38,569 bases of DNA from NCBI GenBank assembly GCA_021203325.1, contig JAJQBL010000118.1, forward strand, positions 1 to 38,569. Direction: 5' to 3'. Both the position numbers and the translations under genes were made by a program. Of this stretch, positions 16,135 to 24,087 are shown one piece after another (the first letter of the stretch is position 1; every line of letters starts with the position of its first letter). The stretch is from Clostridiales bacterium. GTDB taxonomy: Bacteria; Bacillota; Clostridia; Oscillospirales; Oscillospiraceae. Under the pieces are notes generated by a model that was not told the origin of the DNA, did not search any database, and worked only from the letters and a program-made list of their open reading frames with translations.

Positions 16135-16205
16135 AAGCTGTACAGCTTCATTGTACCGCCCATATGTAAGATTTGAAACCAAACGCCGGTAAAGTTCCGG
16201 TAAAA
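16135..16205 (-). promoter_or_regulatory. Promoter and Pho-box-like sites of the phosphate operon
   Basis: On the minus strand, TTTTACC (16205-16199) and CTTTACC (16194-16188) are exactly 11 bp apart, as in tandem PhoP sites. About 32 bases downstream lies TACAAT (16155-16150), a likely -10. It is followed at once by the 14-bp perfect palindrome AAGCTGTACAGCTT (16135-16148), where transcription should start. A leader of about 60 bases with an AGAGAGGTAG ribosome binding site leads to the lipoprotein ATG. Confidence 0.55.
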
Positions 16206-16261
16206 TATGACAGGATTCATGCAAATTCCCGTTTGTGCAAGGGCAGGAGGGCAAAAAAATC

Positions 16262-16290
16262 GCCCATGAACCGGGATGCGGTTCATGGGC
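16262..16290 (-). terminator. Strong minus-strand terminator upstream of the phosphate operon
   Basis: A perfect 11-bp stem (GCCCATGAACC/GGTTCATGGGC) with a 7-base loop is followed on the minus strand by TTTTTTT (16259-16253). It would end transcripts coming from coaBC and crossing repeat copy 2 in antisense, insulating the phosphate operon promoter. Confidence 0.8.
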
Positions 16291-16366
16291 GGGGGGTTCC
16301 TGAGAGAAGGAACGCTAAAGGAACTGCGGTTTGCCTGACCGGCAGGCCATTCGCTCCTTAGACGAG

Positions 16367-16700
16367 GATGCTGGAAGGAAATAGCGCGTTTGCCCTTGCC
16401 AGGGCATGGCCTACTTTTCTTGCTCCGCCAAGAAAAGTAGCAAAAGAAGGCGGCTCAGGGGGGAGCTTCGGGGCCTCGCTCCCCCCTAAGAACCCCTCTC
16501 CTATCATCCTGGGGCTTCGCGTTGTCCAATCTATATGTGGTCTGTTCCGCTAGAGACGATGTAACTTGACAACTGGTGAGACTGCCGCCGATGGCGGCTG
16601 GCAGGGATTGCCGTTCCGCCCTGCCAAGGGCGGGCGGAACGAGCAATTTTATTGTCCTCTGGTCGCGGAAATCTGACTATAAGGGTACGTTTTTACTCCT
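16367..16700 (+). repeat. Structured dispersed repeat, copy 2
   Basis: It aligns with 1-332 over its whole length in the same orientation. The hairpin chain is kept: long stem at 16411-16440 (CTACTTTTCTTG/CAAGAAAAGTAG), stem at 16454-16490 (arms rich in G6/C6), GCCGCC-gat-GGCGGC, and the stem at 16612-16641 (CGTTCCGCCC/GGGCGG-CGGAACG) followed by CAATTTTATT. Stem bases differ from copy 1 in paired fashion. Both copies open with a GATG...GGAA block and end with ACTCCT. Between 16701 and 16826 I see no gene; the TTGACGCC sequence at 16791-16807 echoes 359-375. Confidence 0.75.
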
Positions 16701-16826
16701 AATGAAAAAAACAGTGGAGTATCACGCTTTCTCATCAGAGGTTGTTGCTTTACAGTTCAGTCCGATGTTATCTGTTGTTGGATTATAAAATTGACGCCAT
16801 CGCCCTGGCGTGAAGGCAGACGGTTT

Positions 16827-18020
16827 CTACCCCATCCGCCGCAAAATGGCGTCCAGAAGGGCGTGGGCGGCCTCCTCCTTGGTCAGGAGGGGCAGCTCCT
16901 CCATGCTGTCGGGAGAGATCAGGGTGAGGATATTGGTGTCCCCGGCGAAGCCCGCCCCTGCCACCTTCACGTTGTTGGCGGCGATCAGATCCAGGTGCTT
17001 CTTTTCCAGCTTTTTCCGGCTGCTCGCCACCATGTCCCTGGTCTCCATGGAAAAGCCGCACAGGAACTGGCCGGGGCGCTTGTGGTCGCCCAGGTACTGC
17101 AAAATGTCCCGGGTGCGGGTCAGGGGGATGGAGAGGTCGCCGTCCCCCTTCTTCACCTTGTCCTCTGCCACGGTGGCGGGGCGGTAGTCCGCCACGGCGG
17201 CGGCCTTGATGATGATGTCCATCTCCCCGCTGCGGCCGGTGACGGCGTCGTACATCTCCGATGCGGAGCGGACGTTCACCACCTCCACATAGGGCGGTTT
17301 CGGCAGGTGCACCGGGCCGGAAACCAGCGTCACCTCCGCTCCTCTGGCGGAGGCGGCCTTCGCGATGGCGTAGCCCATCTTGCCGGAGGAGCGGTTGGTC
17401 AGGTAGCGGACGGGGTCGATGTCCTCCTGGGTAGGGCCTGCCGTCACCAGCACCCGCTTCCCCGTCATGTCCTTCTCATGGGACAGGGCGTGAAGACAGA
17501 CCTGGAGCAGCTCCTCCGGCTCCGGCATCCGGCCCTTGCCCTCGGTGCCGCAGGCCAGGTGGCCGCTGGCCGGCTCCACAATCTCCCAACCGTAATGGCG
17601 GAGCTTCTCCAGGTTGTCCTGAGTCACCGGGTTTTCGTACATTCCGGTGTTCATGGCCGGGGCGGCGATCTTGGGGCAGCGGCAGGCCAGCACGGTGGTG
17701 GTCAGCATATCGTCCGCCAGACCATTGGCCAGCTTCGCCAGCACGTTGGCGGTGGCCGGGGCGATCAGCACCAGGTCGGCCTGGCTGGCCAGGGAGATGT
17801 GGCCCACCTGGTAGGAGAAGCTGCGGTCAAAGGTGTCCACTGCCACCCGATGGCCCGTCAGCCGCTCAAAGGTCAGGGGGGTGATGAACTCGGTGGCGTT
17901 TTTCGTCATCACCACCTGCACGTTGGCGTGCTGCTTCACCAGGGCGGAAGCCAGCATGGCGCTCTTGTAACAGGCAATGCCGCCGGTGACACCCAGGAGA
18001 ATCGTTTTATCTTTCAGCAT
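16827..18020 (-). CDS. coaBC: Bifunctional CoaBC (phosphopantothenoylcysteine synthetase/decarboxylase)
   Basis: It makes 4'-phosphopantetheine from 4'-phosphopantothenate, cysteine and CTP in two steps of CoA synthesis. The 397 residues are standard. The N-terminal flavoprotein decarboxylase (CoaC) has GGIACYKS, catalytic His74 in VGHISLAS and PAMNTGMYENP from 121. The C-terminal CTP-dependent ligase (CoaB) starts near 186 with VLVTAGPTQEDIDPVRYLTNRSSGKMG and carries AAVADYRP. ATG18020 has GAGGGA upstream. It follows ispF by about 80 bases and a hairpin, and probably ends the ispD-ispF-coaBC transcript. Confidence 0.95.
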   Translation of the reverse strand: MLKDKTILLGVTGGIACYKSAMLASALVKQHANVQVVMTKNATEFITPLTFERLTGHRVAVDTFDRSFSYQVGHISLASQADLVLIAPATANVLAKLANGLADDMLTTTVLACRCPKIAAPAMNTGMYENPVTQDNLEKLRHYGWEIVEPASGHLACGTEGKGRMPEPEELLQVCLHALSHEKDMTGKRVLVTAGPTQEDIDPVRYLTNRSSGKMGYAIAKAASARGAEVTLVSGPVHLPKPPYVEVVNVRSASEMYDAVTGRSGEMDIIIKAAAVADYRPATVAEDKVKKGDGDLSIPLTRTRDILQYLGDHKRPGQFLCGFSMETRDMVASSRKKLEKKHLDLIAANNVKVAGAGFAGDTNILTLISPDSMEELPLLTKEEAAHALLDAILRRMG

Positions 18021-18039
18021 AGGGGTTCCCTCTTTTGCG

Positions 18040-18069
18040 GGGCCGCCGAATCCAATGCTCCGGCGGCCC
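18040..18069. repeat. Inverted repeat between ispF and coaBC
   Basis: Perfect 9-bp arms (GGGCCGCCG/CGGCGGCCC) with a 12-base loop. Neither strand has a T-run after it, so it is more likely an mRNA processing or stability element, or a partial terminator, than a full terminator. Confidence 0.4.
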
Positions 18070-18101
18070 GTGTGGCAATCTGTCGTTTTTTGTCAGTTTT
18101 G

Positions 18102-18599
18102 TCAGTCCTGCTCCGTCTGTTCCAGCAGGGCCACGGCCTGGGCCGCCATGCCGGAGCCGTCCCCGGTGAAGCCCAGATGCTCCTCTGTGGTGGCCTTGAC
18201 GTTGACGCAGCCCTCCGCCACCTCCATGTGCCGGGCCAGCAGGGCCCGCATGGCGGGCAGATAGGGGGCCAGCTTCGGCCGCTGGGCCACGATGGTGGCG
18301 TCCACGTTGACCACCCGGTACCCGGCCTCCTTCAGCAGGGCCATGGTCCTGTCCAGCAGCACCACGCTGGAGATGTTCTCCAGGGCCGGGTCATTGTCCG
18401 GGAAGGCCTTGCCGATGTCCCCCAGTCCGGCCGCCCCCAGCAGGGCGTCCATGATGGCGTGAATCAGCACATCGGCGTCGGAGTGGCCCAGCAGGCCCTT
18501 TTCCCAGGGGATGTCCACGCCCCCCAGAATCAGCCTGCGGCCCTCCACCAGCCTGTGTACGTCATAGCCCTGGCCGATTCTCAATCCTGTTCCAGCCAT
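18102..18599 (-). CDS. ispF: 2-C-methyl-D-erythritol 2,4-cyclodiphosphate synthase
   Basis: It cyclises CDP-methylerythritol 2-phosphate in the non-mevalonate isoprenoid (MEP) pathway. The 165-residue trimeric enzyme shows the metal-binding DVH near the N-terminus ([10 protein letters not shown]), [26 protein letters not shown], and the late motif [24 protein letters not shown]18599 lies inside the end of ispD, an overlap of 19 bases, so the two are translationally coupled. IspD and IspF act two steps apart in the pathway and are often adjacent or fused. Confidence 0.96.
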   Translation of the reverse strand: MAGTGLRIGQGYDVHRLVEGRRLILGGVDIPWEKGLLGHSDADVLIHAIMDALLGAAGLGDIGKAFPDNDPALENISSVVLLDRTMALLKEAGYRVVNVDATIVAQRPKLAPYLPAMRALLARHMEVAEGCVNVKATTEEHLGFTGDGSGMAAQAVALLEQTEQD

Positions 18600-19315
18600 T
18601 GTAAGATTGCCTCCCCTGTCGCCAAGTCAATGGGCGTTGTGATTTTGATATTCTCCCGGCTGCCTGTGGTCAGCGTGACCTTCATGCCCATGGCCTCCAC
18701 GGCGGAGCAGTCGTCGGTCAGCGGTATCTTGTCCCGCAGGGCCCGCTCCAGTGCGCCGGTGATCAGTCCGTATTCAAAGACCTGAGGGGTCTGCACCGCG
18801 AACAGCGTCTCCCGGTCCGGGGTGCTGTCCACCAGGCCGTTATGGGCCACCTTGACGGTGTCCACCACCGGCACCGCCGGGGCGGCGGCGTTGGTGCGCT
18901 CCGCCGCGTGGATGACCTCCTCCAGCAGTTCCCTGGTGACGAAGGGCCGGGCGCCGTCGTGGATGGCCGCCAAGTCCGCCTCTTTGGACACCTCCGCCAG
19001 CCCCAGCCGGACGGACTCCGCCCGGCTGTCGCCCCCCTTCACCACCGTTTTCACCTTGTTCAGGCCATGCTGTTTGACCAGGCCGCTGATGGGGACGATC
19101 AAATCTTCCCGGGTGACGACGATGATCTCGTCGATCAGGTCGAAGTCGTTCAGCGCCCCCAGGGTCCGAACGATCACCGGGACGCCGCCCAGCTCCGCCA
19201 GAATCTTATCCACGCCCTCCATGCGCCGGGCGCTGCCCGCCGCCGGCACCACCGCGGCGCAGTAGGGCCGTTCCTGCTTTGCCTTGCCTTTCAGCCAGGA
19301 AAAGAATTTTTCCAT
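18581..19315 (-). CDS. ispD: 2-C-methyl-D-erythritol 4-phosphate cytidylyltransferase
   Basis: It transfers CMP from CTP to methylerythritol 4-phosphate. The 244-residue nucleotidyltransferase has the CTP loop [21 protein letters not shown] and VPVVDTVK motifs. An unusual N-terminal extension of about 18 residues ([18 protein letters not shown]) precedes the fold and looks like a short amphipathic basic helix. ATG19315 has an AAAAGG site. A good promoter lies 45-75 bases upstream. It is the first gene of ispD-ispF-coaBC. Confidence 0.95.
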   Translation of the reverse strand: MEKFFSWLKGKAKQERPYCAAVVPAAGSARRMEGVDKILAELGGVPVIVRTLGALNDFDLIDEIIVVTREDLIVPISGLVKQHGLNKVKTVVKGGDSRAESVRLGLAEVSKEADLAAIHDGARPFVTRELLEEVIHAAERTNAAAPAVPVVDTVKVAHNGLVDSTPDRETLFAVQTPQVFEYGLITGALERALRDKIPLTDDCSAVEAMGMKVTLTTGSRENIKITTPIDLATGEAILQWLEQD

Positions 19316-19361
19316 ACCTTTTCACCCTTCCCGTGGTATGCACGCTGCAATCATTTGTTCC

Positions 19362-19390
19362 AGTATACCAGCTTCTTCCACCTTTGACAA
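19362..19390 (-). promoter_or_regulatory. Promoter of ispD-ispF-coaBC
   Basis: On the minus strand TTGTCA (19390-19385) and TATACT (19367-19362) are separated by 17 bases, a near-consensus housekeeping promoter. Confidence 0.75.
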
Positions 19391-19445
19391 GGCGGATTTT
19401 TGCAGGAACGGAACGACACGGAACACATGACAAAAAAGACAAAAA

Positions 19446-19476
19446 GCCGCCGCACGAAACAAGCTCGTGCGGCGGC
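19446..19476 (-). terminator. Terminator after ispH-S1
   Basis: A perfect 12-bp stem (GCCGCCGCACGA and its complement) with a 7-base loop is followed on the minus strand by TTTTTGTCTTTTTTG. It lies about 34 bases after the stop codon. Confidence 0.93.
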
Positions 19477-19509
19477 TCCTTACGCGGTCAGTTCAGCCGA
19501 AGAGGGAAC

Positions 19510-21450
19510 TCAGTCCTCATCGTCATAATCGTCCTCCGCGGCGCGCAGGGCGGCACGGCGGGACAGGGAAACCTTCTTGGTCTCCTCATTGATGTCGGTG
19601 ATCTTGACCTCCACGATCTGGCCCTCAGACAGCTCGTCCTCAGGCTTCTCCACCCGATGGTCGGCAATCTGGGAGATGTGAATCAGGCCGTCCACACCGG
19701 GCACGATCTCGGCAAAGGCGCCGAAGCTCATCAGCTTGACCACCTTCACGCTGACGATGTCGCCCACGGCGCAGGTGTCCATGAAGTTCTGCCAAGGGGA
19801 GACAGTGCGGTCCTTCACGCCCAGGGAAATCTTCTTCCGCTCCGGGTCGTACTTGATGACGTACACATCCAGGGTGTCGCCCACGGAGACCACCTCAGAG
19901 GGGTGCTTGATCCGGGACCAGGACAGCTCAGAAATGTGAACCATGCCGTCCACGCCGCCGATGTCCACGAAGGCGCCATAGGACGTCAGGCTCTTCACGG
20001 TGCCGGTGTAGTGCTTATCCACCTCGATGTTGTCCCAGATGGCCTGGGCCTTGGCTGCCCGCTCCTCAGCGGCTACGCTGCGGATGGAGCCCACCGCGCG
20101 GCGGCGGCCACGGTTGACCTCGGTGATGTGCATGCGGGCAGTGGTGCCCACCAGGCTGTCCATGGGCTCATTGCGGCGCAGACCGGTCTGGGAGGCGGGT
20201 ATGAACACGCGGATGCCCTTGACGTTGGCAACAACGCCGCCCTTGTTCTCCTCCTTGATATAGCCCTCGACCACAGTCTTATTGGCCTGAGCCTCTTCGA
20301 TCATCTCCCAGTTCCGGTTGGCGTCCAGCTTCTTCTTGGACAGGGTGACGATGCCGTCCTGATCGTTGACCCGCTGCACGACGCACTCCAGCTGGTCGCC
20401 AATCTTGACAGCCTCAGACATCTTGACGGAAGGATCATCGGAAAACTCCGTTTCAGAGATATAACCGGTATGCTTGGTACCCAGCTCCACCTGGAGCTCG
20501 GTCGGTGTGATATTCACAACGGTACAGGTGACCTTATCCCCTGTATTTAAAGTTTTGATCGACTTCTCCAGCATCTCTTTGAAGGATTCTTCGATCTCCA
20601 TGATTTCTTCGCTCATTTTGTTTTTGACCTCCTTTATTATCCACCCGGGCGTGGATGCGCCCGCAGTGATACCAACACAAGCCGTGCCCTTCAATAAGTG
20701 CTCCGGCAAATCAGCAGCCTGCTCAATCCAAACCACATTATTGCATTCCGCCTCGCAAAGCTCTGCCAGATGCCGGGTGTTGGAGCTCTCATGGTCTCCA
20801 ATCACAACCATGGCATCGCATTCCTTTGCAAGGCTGACCGCCTCCGCCTGTCTATGGTATGTCGCACCACACATTGTATCAAATATCTCGGCATTTGTAC
20901 ATAGTTTTTTTGCAATTTCCACAGATTTTTTCCAATTTTCTTTTGAGGCGGTGGTCTGGCAGACCAGGGTTATGGGTAATTCGTAACGTTTTTCCCCTTC
21001 TTTCAGCCATTTCTCCAACTCTTCGGCGGTTTCCAGCACAATTGCGCCATGACACCATCCCGCCGTGGCAACCACCTCGGGATGGGATTTTTTTCCAATA
21101 ATTACCGGAATCCGGTCGTTTTTCTCCGCTTCCCGTACTAAATCGTGAATCCGGGAGACGTTGGGGCAGGTGGCGTCCAGCACAGAAATTCCTTTTTCTT
21201 CCAACTGCCGGTACACCGCCCGGCTCTCCCCGTGGGAGCGGATCAGCACGGCGCAGCCCTCCGGCACCTCCTCCACCGAGGAGACGCAGCCCATGCCCCG
21301 CCGGGCGAATTCTTCCACCACGTGGGCGTTGTGGATGATGGGCCCCAGCATGACGCAGGGGGTGCCCGCCTCCACCGTCTGCTCCGCCAGCTCCACCGCA
21401 CGGCGGACGCCATAGCAGAAGCCGGCGGATTTGGCCAGTACGACCTTCAT
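19510..21450 (-). CDS. ispH: Fusion of HMBPP reductase (IspH) and S1 RNA-binding domains
   Basis: A 646-residue two-part protein. Residues 1-280 are IspH, the last MEP-pathway enzyme, with its [4Fe-4S] cysteines Cys12 (SAGFCYG), Cys95 (DATCPNV) and Cys194 (TMCGATY). Residues from about 300 hold four S1 domains resembling ribosomal protein S1; the third and fourth are the best conserved (YGAFVDIGGVDGMVHISEL, FGAFAEIVPGVDGLIHISQ). It ends in an acidic tail (DDYDDED). This fusion is known in Clostridia. The IspH half, roughly 20640-21130, is clearly richer in A+T than its neighbours. ATG21450 has GGAGGACG before it and overlaps plsC by four bases. Confidence 0.95.
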   Translation of the reverse strand: MKVVLAKSAGFCYGVRRAVELAEQTVEAGTPCVMLGPIIHNAHVVEEFARRGMGCVSSVEEVPEGCAVLIRSHGESRAVYRQLEEKGISVLDATCPNVSRIHDLVREAEKNDRIPVIIGKKSHPEVVATAGWCHGAIVLETAEELEKWLKEGEKRYELPITLVCQTTASKENWKKSVEIAKKLCTNAEIFDTMCGATYHRQAEAVSLAKECDAMVVIGDHESSNTRHLAELCEAECNNVVWIEQAADLPEHLLKGTACVGITAGASTPGWIIKEVKNKMSEEIMEIEESFKEMLEKSIKTLNTGDKVTCTVVNITPTELQVELGTKHTGYISETEFSDDPSVKMSEAVKIGDQLECVVQRVNDQDGIVTLSKKKLDANRNWEMIEEAQANKTVVEGYIKEENKGGVVANVKGIRVFIPASQTGLRRNEPMDSLVGTTARMHITEVNRGRRRAVGSIRSVAAEERAAKAQAIWDNIEVDKHYTGTVKSLTSYGAFVDIGGVDGMVHISELSWSRIKHPSEVVSVGDTLDVYVIKYDPERKKISLGVKDRTVSPWQNFMDTCAVGDIVSVKVVKLMSFGAFAEIVPGVDGLIHISQIADHRVEKPEDELSEGQIVEVKITDINEETKKVSLSRRAALRAAEDDYDDED

Positions 21451-22097
21451 GGAATTTCGTCCTCCAGTGCGTAAATTTTCTGCATCAGAATCTCCGCCTG
21501 CTCCTCATACTCCTGAGGGGTGGCCCGCTTTCCGGCGGGTTTGATGACGTAGGGCTCACCAAACACCATGGTGCTCCGGTGGAACAGCCGCTTCTTCCGG
21601 GTGGAGAACACCGGCACCACCGGCACCCCGGTTTTCATGGCCAGCATCACCGCGCCGGTGTGGGCGCTGCCCGACTGGCCCTCCGCCACCCGGGTGCCCT
21701 CCGGGAACATCAGCAGTTTATCCCCGCTCTTCAGCACCTTCATGGCCGTCTTGATGGCGTTCAGGTCGCTGTTGCCCCGGTCCACGCCAAAGGTGCCGAT
21801 TTTGTTGAACACCCAGCCAATCACCGGGATGTCCATCAGCTCCTGCTTGGCCATGATGCGGATAAAGTGCTTATGCCCCGCCGCCAGGCAGACCATGGGG
21901 GGGTCCGCGTTGGAGCTGTGGTTGGCGCAGATGAGGCAGGCTCCCTCCGGGATGCGCTCCCGGTGCAGGGCCGTCACCGGGTACATGATCAGCTTAAAAA
22001 TGGGGAACACCAGGTACCACACCAGCTTGTACCACCGGCGCATGGTCTCCCTGGATTTGGGCGGCACACGCTTCTTGTGTGCCTTTTCTTCTGCCAT
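21447..22097 (-). CDS. plsC: 1-acyl-sn-glycerol-3-phosphate acyltransferase (PlsC family)
   Basis: It adds the second acyl chain in phosphatidic acid synthesis at the cytoplasmic membrane. The 216-residue protein has one N-terminal hydrophobic stretch (YKLVWYLVFPIFKLIMY), the catalytic H-x4-D at His60-Asp65 (NHSSNADPP) and the FPEGTR motif at 131-136. The frame is open 20 codons further upstream, but that is inside cmk; ATG22097 has a GAGAGGA site and starts four bases after the cmk stop. The cmk-plsC-ispH-S1 order is common in Clostridia. Confidence 0.92.
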   Translation of the reverse strand: MAEEKAHKKRVPPKSRETMRRWYKLVWYLVFPIFKLIMYPVTALHRERIPEGACLICANHSSNADPPMVCLAAGHKHFIRIMAKQELMDIPVIGWVFNKIGTFGVDRGNSDLNAIKTAMKVLKSGDKLLMFPEGTRVAEGQSGSAHTGAVMLAMKTGVPVVPVFSTRKKRLFHRSTMVFGEPYVIKPAGKRATPQEYEEQAEILMQKIYALEDEIP

Positions 22098-22101
22098 AGG
22101 C

Positions 22102-22773
22102 TCACATCCTCTCACGAATCGTCCGAAGGAGCAGCTGATAGCTCTCCTCCAGGTCATACTCTGTGGTGTCCACCAGCACCGCGTCCTCCGCCTGTTTCAG
22201 CGGGGCGATGGCCCGGTGGGTGTCGTTTTCGTCCCGCTGCACCACGTCCGCCAGCACCTGGTCATAGGTGATGGGGTCGCCCTTCTCCCGCAGCTCCAGC
22301 CAGCGGCGCTTCGCCCGGGCCTCCGGCGCGGCGGTGAGGAACAGCTTGATGTTGGCGTTGGGCAGCACCACGGTGCCGATGTCCCGGCCGTCCATCACCA
22401 GGTTCTTCCGCTTTGCCATGTCCCGCTGCAGCTCCAGCAGGAAGGCCCGCACCGCCGGGATAGCGGACACGGCGGAGGTGTACATGGAGATTTGCGGGGT
22501 GCGAATCTCCCCGGAGACGTTTTCGCCGTTCAAAATCATCTGCTGGGTGCCGTCCTCGCCGTAGGCCAGGTCGATGTGAATTTCCGGCAGCAGGGCGGCG
22601 ATGCCCGCCCCGTCGGTGGGGGCAAGCTCCTTCCGGCAGGCGTACAGGCTGACGGTGCGGTAAATCGCCCCGGTGTCCACATATAAAAAGCCCAGCTCCT
22701 TCGCCAGGCGCTTGGCCATGGTGCTCTTCCCCGCCCCGCTGGGGCCGTCGATGGCAATGCTGATGGTGCTCAT
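22102..22773 (-). CDS. cmk: Cytidylate kinase
   Basis: It phosphorylates CMP and dCMP to the diphosphates. The 223 residues show the P-loop GPSGAGKST (10-18), YVDTGAIYRTVSL, the CMP-binding DGRDIGTVVLPNA and lid residues in RRWLELREKG, as in bacterial Cmk. ATG22773 has AAAGGAGAG upstream and overlaps the end of the flavoprotein gene by four bases (ATGA). It sits in the operon flavoprotein-cmk-plsC-ispH. Confidence 0.96.
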   Translation of the reverse strand: MSTISIAIDGPSGAGKSTMAKRLAKELGFLYVDTGAIYRTVSLYACRKELAPTDGAGIAALLPEIHIDLAYGEDGTQQMILNGENVSGEIRTPQISMYTSAVSAIPAVRAFLLELQRDMAKRKNLVMDGRDIGTVVLPNANIKLFLTAAPEARAKRRWLELREKGDPITYDQVLADVVQRDENDTHRAIAPLKQAEDAVLVDTTEYDLEESYQLLLRTIRERM

Positions 22774-24025
22774 GATTCCTCTCTCCTTTTTGCCTGCGCT
22801 GCGGCGGCCAGACCCGCCGCGTATCCGGTGGCCCAGGCCACCTGTAGGTTGAAGCCGCCGGTGTAGCCGTCCACATCCAGCACTTCGCCCGCGAAGTACA
22901 GCCCCTCTGTCCGTTTGGAGGCCATGGTGGTGGGATTCACCTCGCTGAGGCGTACGCCGCCGGAGGTGACGATGGCATCCTCCACCGGCCGGGGGCCGCT
23001 GATGTCCACCCGGAAGCCCTTCAACTGCTCCAGCAATGCCCGGCGCTGGGCCTTCGTGATGTCATGAATCTTCGTCTCCGGCGGGATGCCGGTGCGGTCG
23101 ATCACCACCGGAATCATCAGCCGGGGCAGCAGGCCCCCCAGGCTGTTTTGAAGGGTGCGGTTCCGGTTCTCCCCAAAGTCCCGGAGGATGCGCTCATCCA
23201 GCGTCCGCTCCTCCAGGGCAGGCTTCATATCTATGATAACAGAAAATTCGTTTTTGTCAAAATCCCGCAGGTGGGCGCTGGCAGAGAGGATCATGGGCCC
23301 GGACAGGCCGAAGTGGGTGAAGAGCAGCTCGCCAAAATCCCGGTACACCGTCTTGCCCTTCTGGTTCTTCACCTGAATGGCCACATTTTTCAGGGCCAGG
23401 CCCTGCATTCTGGCGCAGGTATCCCCCCGCTCCACCAGCGGCACCAGGGAGCCCCGCACCGGCGTGACGGTGTGCCCCGCCTGCCGGGCCAGGCGGTAGC
23501 CGTCCCCGGTGGAGCCGGTGCCGGGATAGGAGCAGCCGCCGGTGGCGACGATCACCTGCCCGGCGGGGAGTTCCCTGCCGTCCTCGCAGGTCACGCCGGT
23601 CACGCGGCCGTCCGCAATGGTCAGCGATTCCGCCCGGCTGTGGACGATGGCCACCCCCAGCCGCTTCGCCTCGAAGAACAGGGCGTCAATGATGTCCGCG
23701 GCCCTGTCGGAGGCCGGGAACACCCGGTTTCCCCGCTCCGTTTTCAGCGGGACCCCCAGTTCGGTGAAAAACCGCTTCGTCTCCGCCGGCGGAAAGCGGT
23801 TCATGGCGCTGTACAGGAACTTGCCCCCCCCTGGGGCAGGTTTTGCAGCGCCTCCTCCGCTGTGCAGTCGTTGGTCACGTTGCAGCGGCCCTTGCCGGTG
23901 ATATACAGCTTCCGGCCCACCTTCTCGTTGCGCTCCGCCAGGGTGACGGAGGCCCCGTGTCTGGCGGCGGTGATGGCCGCCATCAGACCGGCCGCGCCGC
24001 CGCCCACTACCAAAATATCGCTCAT
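22770..24025 (-). pseudogene. BaiN/HI0933-family FAD-dependent oxidoreductase, frameshifted
   Basis: A flavoprotein of the HI0933/YhiN/BaiN group; some members are linked to bile-acid or other reductive reactions, but the general function is open. The N-terminal piece, from ATG24025 with an AAGGGA site, has the FAD loop VVGGGAAGLMAA and GKGRCNVTND. The rest (KFLYSAMNRFPP onward, GGCSYPGTGSTGDGY, GGVRLSEV, LYFAGEVLDVDGYTGGFNLQ) is in another frame. They meet at a run of eight C (23824-23831; G8 on the coding strand). One extra G restores 418 residues, the normal length. This could be a sequencing slip, a mutation or phase variation. It overlaps cmk by four bases. Confidence 0.88.
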
Positions 24026-24087
24026 CCACGCATTCCCTTCGCAAAAGCAGCGGAGCCATTCCCTGACCCCGCCGCCCTATGTAGCGT

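Noticed and set aside
16367-16700. IS element or CRISPR array
   Set aside because: No transposase, no terminal inverted repeats or target duplications that I can see, and no regularly spaced short repeats.
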